The translations under genes and the position numbers were made by a program. The notes beneath the pieces were generated by a model. The model saw only the letters and a list, made by a program, of their open reading frames with translations, had not been told where the DNA came from and did no database searches. Shown here one piece after another: positions 17,082 to 26,493 of a stretch of 64,000 bases of DNA. Origin of the DNA: Paenibacillus sp. RC67 (lineage in GTDB: Bacteria > Bacillota > Bacilli > Paenibacillales > NBRC-103111). Positions within the stretch are counted from its first letter, which is position 1; every line of letters begins with the position of its first letter. The DNA lies in NCBI RefSeq assembly GCF_030020805.1, contig NZ_CP125098.1, positions 1,096,001-1,160,000 on the forward strand, in the 5' to 3' direction.

Positions 17082-18398
17082 ATGACCCATAGAGTCAGGC
17101 TTATTTTAAAAGTCAGCACAGCCAGTCTGTTGGCATTGTCGATAACTGCTTGCAGCGCAAGTGGGAAAACCAATACGAACACGAGCGCCAACGTCAACGT
17201 GAGCAATCAGACTGCTTCAGAGAAAACGAATGAACCGGTAGAGCTTGTTATTTATTCCGAAAGCGGCTGGTCCCAAGAAGAATTTAATGAGCGGTTCGGA
17301 GATTCCATCCGCAAAAAGTTCCCTCAGCATACCTTCAAATATATTACCAAGCAGGGAGCGGGACCGCTGTTGCCTGAAGTAGTCGCTTCAGGAACGAACA
17401 TCGACATTTATTGGGACGCTGTATCCAAAATTTTTACGAACTTAAAAGATATGAAGCTTGAGTATGATATGTCGGACATGATTAAGAAACGGCAAATGGA
17501 TTTGAACAAGCTAGAACCGTCCACAGTAGAGTACGCAAAGCAAAGCTCAGACGGCAAAATGTACGCTCTTCCTGTCGTTATCAACACACAAGCCTTGTAT
17601 TATAACAAAGATATATTTGATAGGTTCGGGGTCCCGTACCCTAAGGATGGCATGACGTGGGATGAAATTCTAGATTTAGGAAAAAAGTTTAATAAAGTGG
17701 ACGGAGGCACCGAATATTATGGAATAGGCTTATATAACAACCAGTATCTTGTTTTGAATCCATTTTCTTTATCGTATGTGGATCCTAAAACAGAGAAAGC
17801 CACGATTCAAAATGAAAAATGGAAGCCGGTTTACGACGTTCTTACGAAAATATATCAGACAGCCGGAAATAAAATGCGTTCACCGACTTTTTTTACAAAG
17901 GATAAAAATATTGCAATGACGGTTGCTTTAGGCAATTATTTCTTGACCCCGCCTATGGCGGATATGAATTGGGATATCGTGTCGTTCCCTAAATATAAGG
18001 AAGCGCCGAATTTGGGTCCGCAAACCTTGCCAACGTACTTCAGCATCACCTCGACGAGCAAACACAAGGAACTGGCGATGGATGTCATTCAGCATATATT
18101 AAGTGATGAAAAGCAAACGGAGTTGTCACGTAAAGGAATTATTCCAGTGCTGACCGATCAGAACATTAAGAAACAGTTCGGCGAGAGCAGTCCACATAAA
18201 GGGAAAAATCTGCAAACCATTGTGAATCAAAACTATTCATCAGTCGCTCCGAAAACAAAATATGATACCAATGCAGAAAAAATATATCTCAAATATGATG
18301 CGGATCTTGCGACAGGCAAAATGGATCTGAATACGGCTTTCCGTCAAATAGAGGAAGAAACGAACAATATGATTGCAAAAGAAAAAGGGGTTAAGTAA
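17082..18398 (+). CDS. Sugar ABC transporter substrate-binding lipoprotein (family 1)
   Basis: 438 residues. A lipoprotein signal ends at LSITAC (lipid-carrying C24), followed by an extracellular solute-binding family 1 fold (VELVIYSESGWSQEEF, ALPVVINTQALYYNKDIFDRFG). It is anchored outside the membrane and would capture oligosaccharides for import. No permease or ATPase genes follow; instead a terminator comes 20 bases after the stop. It must therefore use MsmX-like shared ATPases and permeases encoded elsewhere, or be an orphan. GAAGGAGAGG precedes the ATG. Confidence 0.85.
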   Translation: MTHRVRLILKVSTASLLALSITACSASGKTNTNTSANVNVSNQTASEKTNEPVELVIYSESGWSQEEFNERFGDSIRKKFPQHTFKYITKQGAGPLLPEVVASGTNIDIYWDAVSKIFTNLKDMKLEYDMSDMIKKRQMDLNKLEPSTVEYAKQSSDGKMYALPVVINTQALYYNKDIFDRFGVPYPKDGMTWDEILDLGKKFNKVDGGTEYYGIGLYNNQYLVLNPFSLSYVDPKTEKATIQNEKWKPVYDVLTKIYQTAGNKMRSPTFFTKDKNIAMTVALGNYFLTPPMADMNWDIVSFPKYKEAPNLGPQTLPTYFSITSTSKHKELAMDVIQHILSDEKQTELSRKGIIPVLTDQNIKKQFGESSPHKGKNLQTIVNQNYSSVAPKTKYDTNAEKIYLKYDADLATGKMDLNTAFRQIEEETNNMIAKEKGVK

Positions 18399-18417
18399 GT
18401 ATTGACTAGTTCATAAG

Positions 18418-18457
18418 CCACAGTACGGAAAAATCCGAACTGTGGTTATTCGTTTTT
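18418..18457 (+). terminator. Terminator after the sugar-binding lipoprotein gene
   Basis: CCACAGT-A-CGGA and TCCG-A-ACTGTGG pair across a 4-base loop with one A-A mismatch, then TTATTCGTTTTT. Confidence 0.7.
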
Positions 18458-18642
18458 CTAGGAAGTTACCGCTGAAACTATCTGGAGGGATACCCAACGC
18501 TGTATTTTGCCATATAGACTCTAAAATAGGATCTGTTAATTTATGTAAATATCATGTAAATTGTATGTGATACAAAATTGAAAGGTGCTATGAATGGTTG
18601 ATGCCCACGTAATTATTTAATTTTAAAGGAGGTATTGATCCC

Positions 18643-18948
18643 TTGGTTCCAATTTATTTAAACGAAATACCAAATGAGTTTAATCATTACTTAGGTAGTA
18701 TTAAAGACATCACATTTCCAAGGCAGGGCCATACTTCTGATGTTGGAATCATTCAAAGCGAACATGGCAAGTTTGTTCTAAAAAGAACAAAAGGCGAGCA
18801 GTATTCTACCTGGCTCTCTGAGGAAGTAGGTGTTTTAAAGAGTCTTTCTGTAGCGCCGTTATCAACTCCAAAGGTATATCATTTTGTGGAACAAAAAAGT
18901 GAAGATCAAGCTTGGGCTTTGATGGAATTTTTGAAGGAGATACACTAA
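18643..18948 (+). pseudogene. Aminoglycoside phosphotransferase homologue, N-terminal part before frameshift
   Basis: 101 codons starting at TTG (18643), with AAAGGAGG ten bases upstream. They encode the kinase N-lobe (FPRQGHTSDVGIIQ, FVLKRTKGEQYSTWLSEE, WALMEFL). The frame then runs into a stop at 18946 because the T5 run at 18928-18932 lacks one T. Read with one T more it continues FEGDTLRSTLS in the next frame. The family transfers phosphate from ATP to small hydroxylated substrates; many such chromosomal copies are not resistance genes. Confidence 0.75.
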
Positions 18949-19433
18949 GATCCACCTTAAGTAATGAAAATAATAGGGATAGAAAGCATGAATTAATATA
19001 TAAATTTGGGCAAGCTTTGTTTCAAATTCATTCGACACCCTGTCCAAGAGCTCTAGTTAAAGATGGATTGTGGCTGGATGAGATGCTGCGACGAGCGGAA
19101 ATTAATCTACAAAAATATAAGGTTGACGGCACGGAAGATTTATTACAATTTTTGAAAAATAATAAGCCAGCGCCGGTAGAGAATACACTCATTCATGGTG
19201 ACTTTACAATTGATAATGTATTGGTTCATGAAGGAGAAATTACAAGTGTGATAGATTGGAGCGGGGGAGCATTAGGCGACCCACGTTATGATGTGTGTTT
19301 GGCAATACGACCAAAGCCGAACATCTTTGAAGAGGAATCCGAGGTTCATACATTCTTCGAAGGCTATGGCAAGCGGAGCATAGGAGAGAGCGAATTTCAT
19401 TATTTTGAAAAAGGACTCTATGCCTTTTTTTGA
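18930..19433 (+). pseudogene. Aminoglycoside phosphotransferase homologue, C-terminal part
   Basis: This continues the previous entry in another frame, from EGDTLRSTLS to the end GLYAFF. It holds the catalytic loop HGDFTIDNVLV (catalytic Asp, then Asn) and the metal-binding DWSGGALGDPRYD. Together with the first part it gives a protein of about 263 residues, normal for the family. Without the first part it lacks the ATP-binding N-lobe and would be inactive. Confidence 0.75.
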
Positions 19434-19482
19434 TTTGGCTTCGGTTGATAAATAAAAACAGTCATTTAAGGAGCAACCATTC

Positions 19483-20007
19483 ATGATAGATGATCGCAAA
19501 TATTTACTCGAGGCCTTTATGGAAGCTGAAAAAGCCAAGGATGAAGGGACTTACCCTATAGGGGCTATTATAGTAGATTCTGACGGTGTGATTATTAGCA
19601 GAGGCCGTAACAGAGTATTTTCGGAGGCAGATACAACAGCACATGCAGAGGTTGACGCTATTAGAAATGCGGGATCAACCATGGTCGATTTGGAGAATAA
19701 AAAACTGCTGAAAAGAAGCTATACACTGTACACGACATGTGAGCCTTGTCCGATGTGCAGCTGCACGATTTTGTTATCATTTAGTATTAAAAGGGTAGTT
19801 TGGGCTGCAAACGATATGGAGATAGGAGCTATGAGGAAGTTTAAGGAAGGGCCTCATTTCTTGGATCGTTTTAATAAAATTTCTTTTGACGCCGCTCCTT
19901 TTAGGGATTTAGAAATGCGTCAGAGAAAAATGCTCGCCGAGTGGTCCAGCCAGCGTGGGTATGTAGACAACCACTGGCAAAATGATATGGATACCTTGAT
20001 GGAATGA
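19483..20007 (+). CDS. Nucleoside/cytosine deaminase family protein
   Basis: 174 residues of the zinc-dependent CDA fold: H54-A-E56 (zinc His and proton-shuttling Glu) and P88-C89-P-M-C92 (two zinc cysteines). It resembles guanine/cytosine deaminases and tRNA-specific adenosine deaminases; the extended C-terminus (MRQRKMLAEWSSQRG) is unlike TadA, so a free base or nucleoside substrate is more likely. AAGGAGC precedes the ATG. It stands alone between a broken kinase gene and an SDR gene. Confidence 0.83.
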   Translation: MIDDRKYLLEAFMEAEKAKDEGTYPIGAIIVDSDGVIISRGRNRVFSEADTTAHAEVDAIRNAGSTMVDLENKKLLKRSYTLYTTCEPCPMCSCTILLSFSIKRVVWAANDMEIGAMRKFKEGPHFLDRFNKISFDAAPFRDLEMRQRKMLAEWSSQRGYVDNHWQNDMDTLME

Positions 20008-20094
20008 CGGAACAAGTTGGTTTCCAAGATAGCAATTTATAAGAAACCACATTATAGATCATCTGGTATATTTAAGAAAAAGGAGGTTAGAACT

Positions 20095-20892
20095 ATGCGG
20101 CTCAAAAACAAGAACGCGGTGATTTACGGAGGGGGCGGTGCGATCGGCAGTGCGGTTGCTCGTGCTTTTGCCCTAGAGGGAGCAAGGGTTTACCTCGCAG
20201 GCCCTACGCTTCAAAAACTAGATGCGGTAGCTAGTGAAATAACTGCTTCAGGGGGAATTGTCGATATAGCTCAAGTCGATGCTCTTGACGAACAGTCAGT
20301 GGCGAGGCATTCTGATGCTGTAGCGGCGAAGGCAGGTGGCATCGACATTGCGCTGAATGCAGTAGGTTTTGTTCATGTACAGGGGACGCCGTTCGCCGAA
20401 CTTTCTCTTGAGGACTTTGAGTACCCGGTCGCACGTTACATTCGGACAAATTATATTACTGCAAAGGCTGCGGCGCGGCACATGGTGAAGAATAAATCGG
20501 GAGTCATTCTCACGCTCTCGACTCCAGCGTCTCTTATGCCGGGACCAGGCTATATGGGACACAGTGTCGCCTGTGCCGGGGTCGAAGCTTTTTCCCGCCA
20601 TCTGGCGGGTGAGCTTGGGCAGCAAGGGATTCGGGTTATTTGCATCAGGTCCCATATGATTCCCGAGACGGTAGAAGCAGGTTCCCACAGCCGGGAAATC
20701 TTCAGTCATAATGCAGAGCTCGCTGGGATTAAGCTTGAAGAAATGCTGGCGGGGGCGGCGGGCAGCACGCTGCTGAAGCGACTTCCCACGCTTGCTGAGG
20801 TTGCGAACACAGCTGTTTTTATGGCATCGGAACAAGCTGGAGCAATGACAGGTACAGTGGCTAACTTAACCTCCGGCTTTATTTTGGATTAA
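20095..20892 (+). CDS. SDR-like protein lacking the catalytic Tyr-Lys pair
   Basis: 265 residues with a Rossmann fold: YGGGGAIGSAVA (residues 11-22) as the cofactor loop and a conserved C-terminal part (LPTLAEVANTAVFMASEQA). The catalytic YxxxK expected after strand 5 is absent: the region reads S142-T-P-A-S-L-M-P-G-P-G-Y-M-G-H-S-V-A-C-A-G with no lysine. It may bind NAD(P) without classical SDR catalysis or use other residues. AAAGGAGG lies 9 bases before the ATG at 20095. An in-frame upstream extension has no start signal. Substrate unknown. Confidence 0.78.
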   Translation: MRLKNKNAVIYGGGGAIGSAVARAFALEGARVYLAGPTLQKLDAVASEITASGGIVDIAQVDALDEQSVARHSDAVAAKAGGIDIALNAVGFVHVQGTPFAELSLEDFEYPVARYIRTNYITAKAAARHMVKNKSGVILTLSTPASLMPGPGYMGHSVACAGVEAFSRHLAGELGQQGIRVICIRSHMIPETVEAGSHSREIFSHNAELAGIKLEEMLAGAAGSTLLKRLPTLAEVANTAVFMASEQAGAMTGTVANLTSGFILD

Positions 20893-20976
20893 TCGATAGC
20901 CTTTAAACTATAAAAGACATGAGCTGAGACTAGGACGGAAACCTCAAAAGACCAACCATGATTATAAACATTCAAG

Positions 20977-21006
20977 AACGCCCTATGGCGTTTTTTTTTT
21001 TTTTTT
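20977..21006 (+). terminator. Terminator after the SDR-like gene
   Basis: AACGCC-CTAT-GGCGTT followed by an unusually long run of about 16 T. Confidence 0.85.
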
Positions 21007-21023
21007 GATTTTTTTCCACTTAG

Positions 21024-21055
21024 TTCATAATCAGTTCATATTAGCAAGGTATGAT
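21024..21055 (+). promoter_or_regulatory. Direct-repeat operator and promoter of the two-component genes
   Basis: TTCATA at 21024-21029 and again at 21035-21040 (11-base period, the pattern for tandem OmpR/PhoB-type binding), then 9 bases, then TATGAT (21050-21055). The same arrangement recurs before the RND gene at 23282, which points to autoregulation by the response regulator. Confidence 0.6.
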
Positions 21056-21174
21056 AAAATAGGATAAGAATGCGTTCAGGTATACATAACGTTTAAATCA
21101 CGGAAGTACTCAAGCTGGCTAATGGTCCAAGAGATGTCACCGAGCCGCTTGGTGTGTCAACGAAAGAAGGAACG

Positions 21175-21855
21175 ATGATGACCAAAGTGTTAATTGTGGA
21201 CGATGATCCTTTTATAAGACAACTGATCAAGCTAGCTCTACGAAACGATGAGATGCAGCTGCTCGACAGCAGCAACGGGCTTGAGGCTCTGGAATTGCTG
21301 GATCGGACAAGAGTCGACCTGGTCATTCTCGATATAATGATGCCGCTGATGGATGGCTGGGAGCTGTGCAAGGAAGTTCGCAGCCGGTATCCTGATCTTC
21401 CGCTGCTGATGGTGACTGCCAAAAGTGAGCCTGCGCATAAGGTGAAGGGGTTCCAGCTAGGCACCGACGATTATGTAGTTAAGCCGTTTGACCCGATGGA
21501 GCTGGCGATGCGGGTCAAGGCGCTGATGAAGCGATACCGGATCAATACTTCCCAAGTCATGCTGATCGGAGATACGGAATTGAACCGGAAAAACCTTGAA
21601 GTGAGCCGTCACGGCAACCGACAGACCCTTCCTTTAAAGGAATTTGAGCTGCTGTTTACCCTGGCTGGGCATCCGAATCAGGTGTTTACGCGACATCAGC
21701 TGGTGGACCAAATATGGGGGATGGATTACGAAGGGGAAGAGCGCACGGTGGATGTTCATATTAAGAGGCTTAGAGAACGATTTGCTGAGGATGCATCTGA
21801 TTTTTCAATTATTACGGTACGAGGATTAGGTTACAAATTGGAGCTTAAGGTATGA
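21175..21855 (+). CDS. OmpR/PhoB-family response regulator
   Basis: 226 residues: a receiver domain with acidic pocket (IVDDDPF), phosphorylated D53 (VILDIMMPLMDG) and the conserved K in DYVVKPFDPMEL, then a winged-helix DNA-binding domain (TLPLKEFELLFTLAGHPNQV to RTVDVHIKRLRERF). AGAAGGA precedes the ATG at 21175; a GTG at 21154 is less well placed. Its stop overlaps the kinase start by four bases. A TTCATA direct repeat lies before this gene and before the RND operon, so the regulator probably controls both. Confidence 0.92.
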   Translation: MMTKVLIVDDDPFIRQLIKLALRNDEMQLLDSSNGLEALELLDRTRVDLVILDIMMPLMDGWELCKEVRSRYPDLPLLMVTAKSEPAHKVKGFQLGTDDYVVKPFDPMELAMRVKALMKRYRINTSQVMLIGDTELNRKNLEVSRHGNRQTLPLKEFELLFTLAGHPNQVFTRHQLVDQIWGMDYEGEERTVDVHIKRLRERFAEDASDFSIITVRGLGYKLELKV

Positions 21856-23225
21856 TCCGGTCTCTCTATGTTCGAGTCGCACTGACGTTTATCGTTTCGG
21901 TCATTTTGAGCTTGTTCATTGCCTTCTACGCTGCCAACTATTGGTTTAGGGATTTGTTCGAATCGGAGATGCAGAAGGATTTATATAATGCGTCGGAGGA
22001 CATCGTCGCGATTTTTCAGGAAATGAAGGGAACCGATATGGAGACCTATTTACATAACCTTCATTGGGCCAGGCGATACAATATCACGCTGTACGATTCT
22101 AATTTGAACAAGAGTGTGTTTGGACCTCAGCAGGATAGAACGATGATTCTGGATTCGACGGTGGAGCAAGTGTTGAAGGGCCAGGTTGAGAGGCAAGCCG
22201 GAAAGCCCTTCGAGCAATATGTTGGGTATCCTTTTAAAATAAAGGACCAAAGCTATGCCGTGTTCGTACGACCGGTAATGCGAAATACGGAAGATAATTT
22301 CAATTATATTTTGTTTACCGTTCTAGCCATCACCTTGATAATGGGAAGCGCGGTTGTGCTTATTGCGGCGCGTTATTTGGTCAAGCCTCTTAAATTAATG
22401 ACGCAGGCTACCCAGCGTATATCCAAGGGGGATTTTGACATTACCTTCAGTTGGTTGAAACGCAAGGACGAGGTCGGAGATCTGGCCCGAAGCTTCAGTC
22501 ATATGGCGGGAGAGCTCAAGCAGCTTGAGCTGATGCGGCAGGATTTTGTGTCCAGCGTGTCCCATGAGATTCAGTCGCCGCTGACGTCGATTGCCGGGTT
22601 TTCCAAGCTCATCCGGTATACGGAGCTGCCTGAAGAGGAACGCCATCAGTATTTGGAAATCATCATGACCGAGTCAGAGCGCTTGTCCCGCCTTAGCGAT
22701 AATTTGCTTAGTTTGGCCTCCTTGGAATCGGAGCATCATCCGTTTCACCCCGCATCCTACCGTCTGGATGAACAAATACGCCGGATTATCGTATCCCAGG
22801 AACCGATCTGGTCCGCCAAGCAGTTGGAGATGGAGCTGACATTACCGCCGGTGATGATCGTTGGAGATGAGGACCAGCTCAGCCAGGTATGGATCAATTT
22901 GCTTAGCAATGCGATCAAGTTTACGCCACAGGGCGGCAAAATTAAGGTCAGGCTGGAGTCGATGATCGATCGTGTGCAGGTTTTGGTGCATGATTCGGGA
23001 ATAGGCATATCTCAGGATGAAATCCATCATATATTTGATCGCTTCTATAAAGCAGATCATTCCAGGCAGCGAGAGATAGGCGGCAACGGTTTGGGGCTTT
23101 CTATAGTAAGAAAGATTGTGGAGCTGCATCAAGGCGTTATTACGGTGGATAGCAAGCTGGGTAAAGGGTCAGTGTTTAAAGTGCTGCTCCCTGGTGTGAT
23201 GAAGAAAAAAGCGTTAAATTCATAA
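21852..23225 (+). CDS. Membrane sensor histidine kinase
   Basis: 457 residues: transmembrane helix 1 (about 8-28), an extracellular sensor of about 120 residues (31-150), helix 2 (about 152-174), HAMP (LVKPLKLMTQATQRISKGDF), HisKA with H238 in SVSHEIQSPLTS, and HATPase_c (LLSNAIKFTPQGG, DSGIGI, GGNGLGLSIV). Its ATG overlaps the regulator stop (ATGA), so the pair is translationally coupled. The neighbouring RND exporter suggests it senses membrane-active compounds or envelope stress; that is inference. Confidence 0.92.
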   Translation: MIRSLYVRVALTFIVSVILSLFIAFYAANYWFRDLFESEMQKDLYNASEDIVAIFQEMKGTDMETYLHNLHWARRYNITLYDSNLNKSVFGPQQDRTMILDSTVEQVLKGQVERQAGKPFEQYVGYPFKIKDQSYAVFVRPVMRNTEDNFNYILFTVLAITLIMGSAVVLIAARYLVKPLKLMTQATQRISKGDFDITFSWLKRKDEVGDLARSFSHMAGELKQLELMRQDFVSSVSHEIQSPLTSIAGFSKLIRYTELPEEERHQYLEIIMTESERLSRLSDNLLSLASLESEHHPFHPASYRLDEQIRRIIVSQEPIWSAKQLEMELTLPPVMIVGDEDQLSQVWINLLSNAIKFTPQGGKIKVRLESMIDRVQVLVHDSGIGISQDEIHHIFDRFYKADHSRQREIGGNGLGLSIVRKIVELHQGVITVDSKLGKGSVFKVLLPGVMKKKALNS

Positions 23226-23238
23226 GGAATAATTAAGG

Positions 23239-23277
23239 GAGCGGGTATCCGATGATAGGGTGCCGGCTTTTTTTCGT
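23239..23277 (+). terminator. Terminator between kinase and RND genes
   Basis: AGCGGGTATCC and GGGTGCCGGCT form an imperfect 11-bp stem with wobble pairs, followed by eight T. It separates the two units, so each is driven by its own promoter. Confidence 0.6.
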
Positions 23278-23281
23278 ATTA

Positions 23282-23313
23282 TTCATATTGAGTTCATATT
23301 GCCATATTATGCT
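23282..23313 (+). promoter_or_regulatory. Direct-repeat operator and promoter of the RND operon
   Basis: TTCATA at 23282-23287 and 23293-23298, 11 bases apart, then 9 bases, then TATGCT (23308-23313). Spacing is identical to the copy before the response regulator gene. Confidence 0.6.
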
Positions 23314-23376
23314 AGATTTTGTACATAAAAAAATAGCCGAAAGACAAATCAGGAAAGGACCGAGGGGAGTGCTGAA

Positions 23377-26300
23377 ATGAACCGAATAACCCAGTTTTCC
23401 ATGAAAAATGTGTCGGCCTTGTTCATTATCATGATTCTTTTGTTCGGAAGCGGCGTTTTTGCGACGAGCAAGCTCAAGGTAGAGAACATGCCGAACGTAT
23501 CGTTCCCTGTTGTAATGGTAAGTGCGACCTATACGGGTTCGCCGAAGGACGTCATGGAACAAGTGACAGAGCCATTGGAGAAGAAGCTGGCCAATATCGA
23601 GGATCTCGATTCCATGAGATCAACTTCGAGTGAAAATAATGCCAGAATTATGCTGCAGTTTAAGCAAAACGTAGATACCGAGAAAAAGAAACAGGACGTC
23701 GAGAGCCTGCTGCAGGAAGTCATGCTTCCGGATTCAGCAGGTACTCCTAAGGCTTCGACCTTCGGAGCGGCTTCAATGCCTTCTATTTATTTGGTAGCTA
23801 ACGCAGAGAATGGGATGAGTCAGACAGAGCTGGACAAGCTCTATGAAGATACGATTAAACCGGATTTGGAATCGGTCAAAGGGATTGACCATTTGGATTC
23901 CATCGGTGTTCGGGATACTAGCTTGGATATCGAATTGGATGCTGACGCCTTGAATGCGTACAGCTTGACTCCGACCCAAGTCACCTCGGCAATACGTGCT
24001 GCTGTGACCAAAAGTCCGATCGGAACCGTGCAGGTCAGCGGCAACGATAAGAGCGCTCGCGTTACTGGCGATATTAAAAGCGTATACGATATCGAACAAA
24101 TTGAACTAACGGGCGGCAAAGGAAACATCATTACGCTGGACCGTGTTGCCAAGGTCAAATCGATTACGGAATCCGATTTTGTCGGGCGCTTTAACGGCAA
24201 ACCGGCGATCTCAATGATTTTGTACAAAACGGGTAACGCCAATGCGGTTGATTTTTCGGATTCCGTTGAGAAATTAAAGGAACAATGGAAAACGACGATG
24301 CCGAATGCGGTTTTCAAAACGACCTACGATAGTGCGGACGAAATCAGAGAATCCATTAACGGCATGCTGCGCGAAGGCGTGGTTGGTGCGCTGCTGGCTT
24401 CGTTTATGATTTTGCTGTTCCTTCGCAATGTGCGGATGACCTTGATCGTACTCGTATCGATTCCGCTTTCGATTCTCATCACGCTGCTGCTGATGTGGGA
24501 GCTTGGGTTAACGTTGAATACGATGACGCTCGGCGGGATGTTCATAGCCGTCGGACGTGTAGTGGATGATTCCATCGTTGTTATTGAAAATATATATACG
24601 ACGCTCGAGAAGGCGCAAAAGCGTAATGAATCCGTCATTATGCTGGCGACCAAGCAAGTATCCATGGCGATCACCTCATCAACGCTGGCTACAGTAGGCG
24701 TTTTTGCGCCGATTGGTATGGTAAGCGGTGTGGTAGGCGGGTTCTTCAAGCCGTTTGCCATTACATTGGCATGCGCATTGTTGTCTTCCTTGCTGGTAGC
24801 CCTTACCGTTATTCCGATGTTGGCCAAGCTGCTGGTGCTCAAAGGAAAGCCCGGCAAAGGCCACTCGTCACATGAGGATGCGCCTCAGGGCAAATTTATG
24901 CAAACCTACGAGAATATTTTACATTGGTCGTTGAAACACCGGATCAAATCACTGCTATTGGCTGGACTATTGTTTGTAGTCACCTTGGCTGCTACAATCC
25001 CAGCGTTAAGTGTATCCTTTCTTCCGGATGGTAAGCCCTCCCGAACGATGTATTTCGTGATGAAGCTGCCTAATGAAACAGCATTCGAAGCTACGACTGC
25101 GAAGACTCAGGAGCTGGAGCAGCTGCTGATGAACGAGAAGGATAGCCAAGGCAATCCGCTGTTCACCTATGTAGAAGGCTTGGCTGGGTATAACGGCAAC
25201 GGTACCGATCGGGTAACCTACGCTTCCCAAATCTATGTTGAGGTCAATGAGCAAGTAGATCCCGATAAAGTGAAGGAGCAGGTGAAGCAGTTTATCCTCT
25301 CTGAGCTTCCTGCAGGCTCTGAAGTACAGCCGAGAGGTGTAGGCGGCGGTAACGGGGTGTCGAGCACGGACTTCTCCTACAATCTGAAGGGTGAGGATCA
25401 AGATCGCTTGGAACAGGCTGCAGCCATTGTCAAAACGAAGCTGCAGGAGTTCGAGGAGTTAAGCGAGATAGAGGATAGCTTGAGCGACGGGAAAACAGAG
25501 GTTGAAATTGCCGTTGATCAGAAAAAGGCTCGCGCCTTCGGGTTGACTGCATCCACTGTCCGTGAAGCGGCGAGCAACTGGGTTCAAAAGCAAAAGCTCG
25601 GCGACTTAAAGCTGGATGGAGTCACGTATACGACGACGGTATCTATGGATAAGTCAGATAAAAACTCGCTTGAGAAGCTCGGCAATATTCCTTTGAGCGG
25701 TACGAACGGTTCTGTCGTGTATTTAAAAGAGGTAGCCAAGATCAGCCTTGTTGCGGGTGCCGTATCCTTGGGGCGTGACGATCAGAAGCAGCTCGTAAGG
25801 GTAACTGCAAAGATTAAAGCGGAAAACAAGAACGCGGTTAGTGCCAAGGTTTCTGCTGCACTGCGAACGGTTGAGCTTCCAGATGGCGTAACTCGCGAGG
25901 TCAGAGGGGTTAATCAGGATATTAATGAAAGCTTCTCGCAATTATTCATGGCTATGGGCGTTGCCGTCTTCATGGTATATCTCGTCATGGTGCTTGCCTT
26001 CGGTAATGCAGCTGCACCATTCGCCATCTTGTTCTCGCTTCCGTTAGCGGCGATCGGCGGTTTAATCGGGCTGGTCATTACAAGGCAAGCTCTTAATGTC
26101 ACCTCCATGATTGGCTTTATGATGCTTATTGGTATTGTTGTCACGAATGCCATCGTGTTGATCGACCGTGCCCAGCAGCTGCGTGAGGAAGGTTATACGG
26201 TTCGCCATGCCTTGATTGAGGCAGGTAAAGTCCGTTTCAGACCTATCATCATGACGGCGGGTGCAACCATCATGGCACTGTTTCCGCTGGCTCTAGGCTT

Positions 26301-26493
26301 GTCCGGTGAAGGAGCTTTGATCGGTAAAGGCCTTGGCGTTGTGGTTATCGGCGGATTGACGACATCGACGATTCTCACACTGATTGTCGTGCCGATCATT
26401 TATGAGCTTATAGAGGAAGTGAAGGCTTATATTTCCCGGAAGATCCATAGAAAGAATCCCCCAATGAATCACGAAGGTACTCTTGAGGGATAG
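23377..26493 (+). CDS. RND-family efflux transporter (SwrC/AcrB-like)
   Basis: 1038 residues, a normal full-length RND proton antiporter: 12 membrane helices with two large extracytoplasmic loops (about residues 35-330 and 555-870). The helix-4 region reads GGMFIAVGRVVDDSIVVIENIY with the proton-relay acidic residues. It starts MNRITQFSMKNVSALF, typical of Firmicute SwrC/YerP-type pumps, which export surfactin-like lipopeptides and other amphiphiles. GGGGAG lies 7 bases before the ATG. The next gene encodes its membrane-fusion partner. A preceding TTCATA direct repeat suggests control by the adjacent two-component system. Confidence 0.92.
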   Translation: MNRITQFSMKNVSALFIIMILLFGSGVFATSKLKVENMPNVSFPVVMVSATYTGSPKDVMEQVTEPLEKKLANIEDLDSMRSTSSENNARIMLQFKQNVDTEKKKQDVESLLQEVMLPDSAGTPKASTFGAASMPSIYLVANAENGMSQTELDKLYEDTIKPDLESVKGIDHLDSIGVRDTSLDIELDADALNAYSLTPTQVTSAIRAAVTKSPIGTVQVSGNDKSARVTGDIKSVYDIEQIELTGGKGNIITLDRVAKVKSITESDFVGRFNGKPAISMILYKTGNANAVDFSDSVEKLKEQWKTTMPNAVFKTTYDSADEIRESINGMLREGVVGALLASFMILLFLRNVRMTLIVLVSIPLSILITLLLMWELGLTLNTMTLGGMFIAVGRVVDDSIVVIENIYTTLEKAQKRNESVIMLATKQVSMAITSSTLATVGVFAPIGMVSGVVGGFFKPFAITLACALLSSLLVALTVIPMLAKLLVLKGKPGKGHSSHEDAPQGKFMQTYENILHWSLKHRIKSLLLAGLLFVVTLAATIPALSVSFLPDGKPSRTMYFVMKLPNETAFEATTAKTQELEQLLMNEKDSQGNPLFTYVEGLAGYNGNGTDRVTYASQIYVEVNEQVDPDKVKEQVKQFILSELPAGSEVQPRGVGGGNGVSSTDFSYNLKGEDQDRLEQAAAIVKTKLQEFEELSEIEDSLSDGKTEVEIAVDQKKARAFGLTASTVREAASNWVQKQKLGDLKLDGVTYTTTVSMDKSDKNSLEKLGNIPLSGTNGSVVYLKEVAKISLVAGAVSLGRDDQKQLVRVTAKIKAENKNAVSAKVSAALRTVELPDGVTREVRGVNQDINESFSQLFMAMGVAVFMVYLVMVLAFGNAAAPFAILFSLPLAAIGGLIGLVITRQALNVTSMIGFMMLIGIVVTNAIVLIDRAQQLREEGYTVRHALIEAGKVRFRPIIMTAGATIMALFPLALGLSGEGALIGKGLGVVVIGGLTTSTILTLIVVPIIYELIEEVKAYISRKIHRKNPPMNHEGTLEG

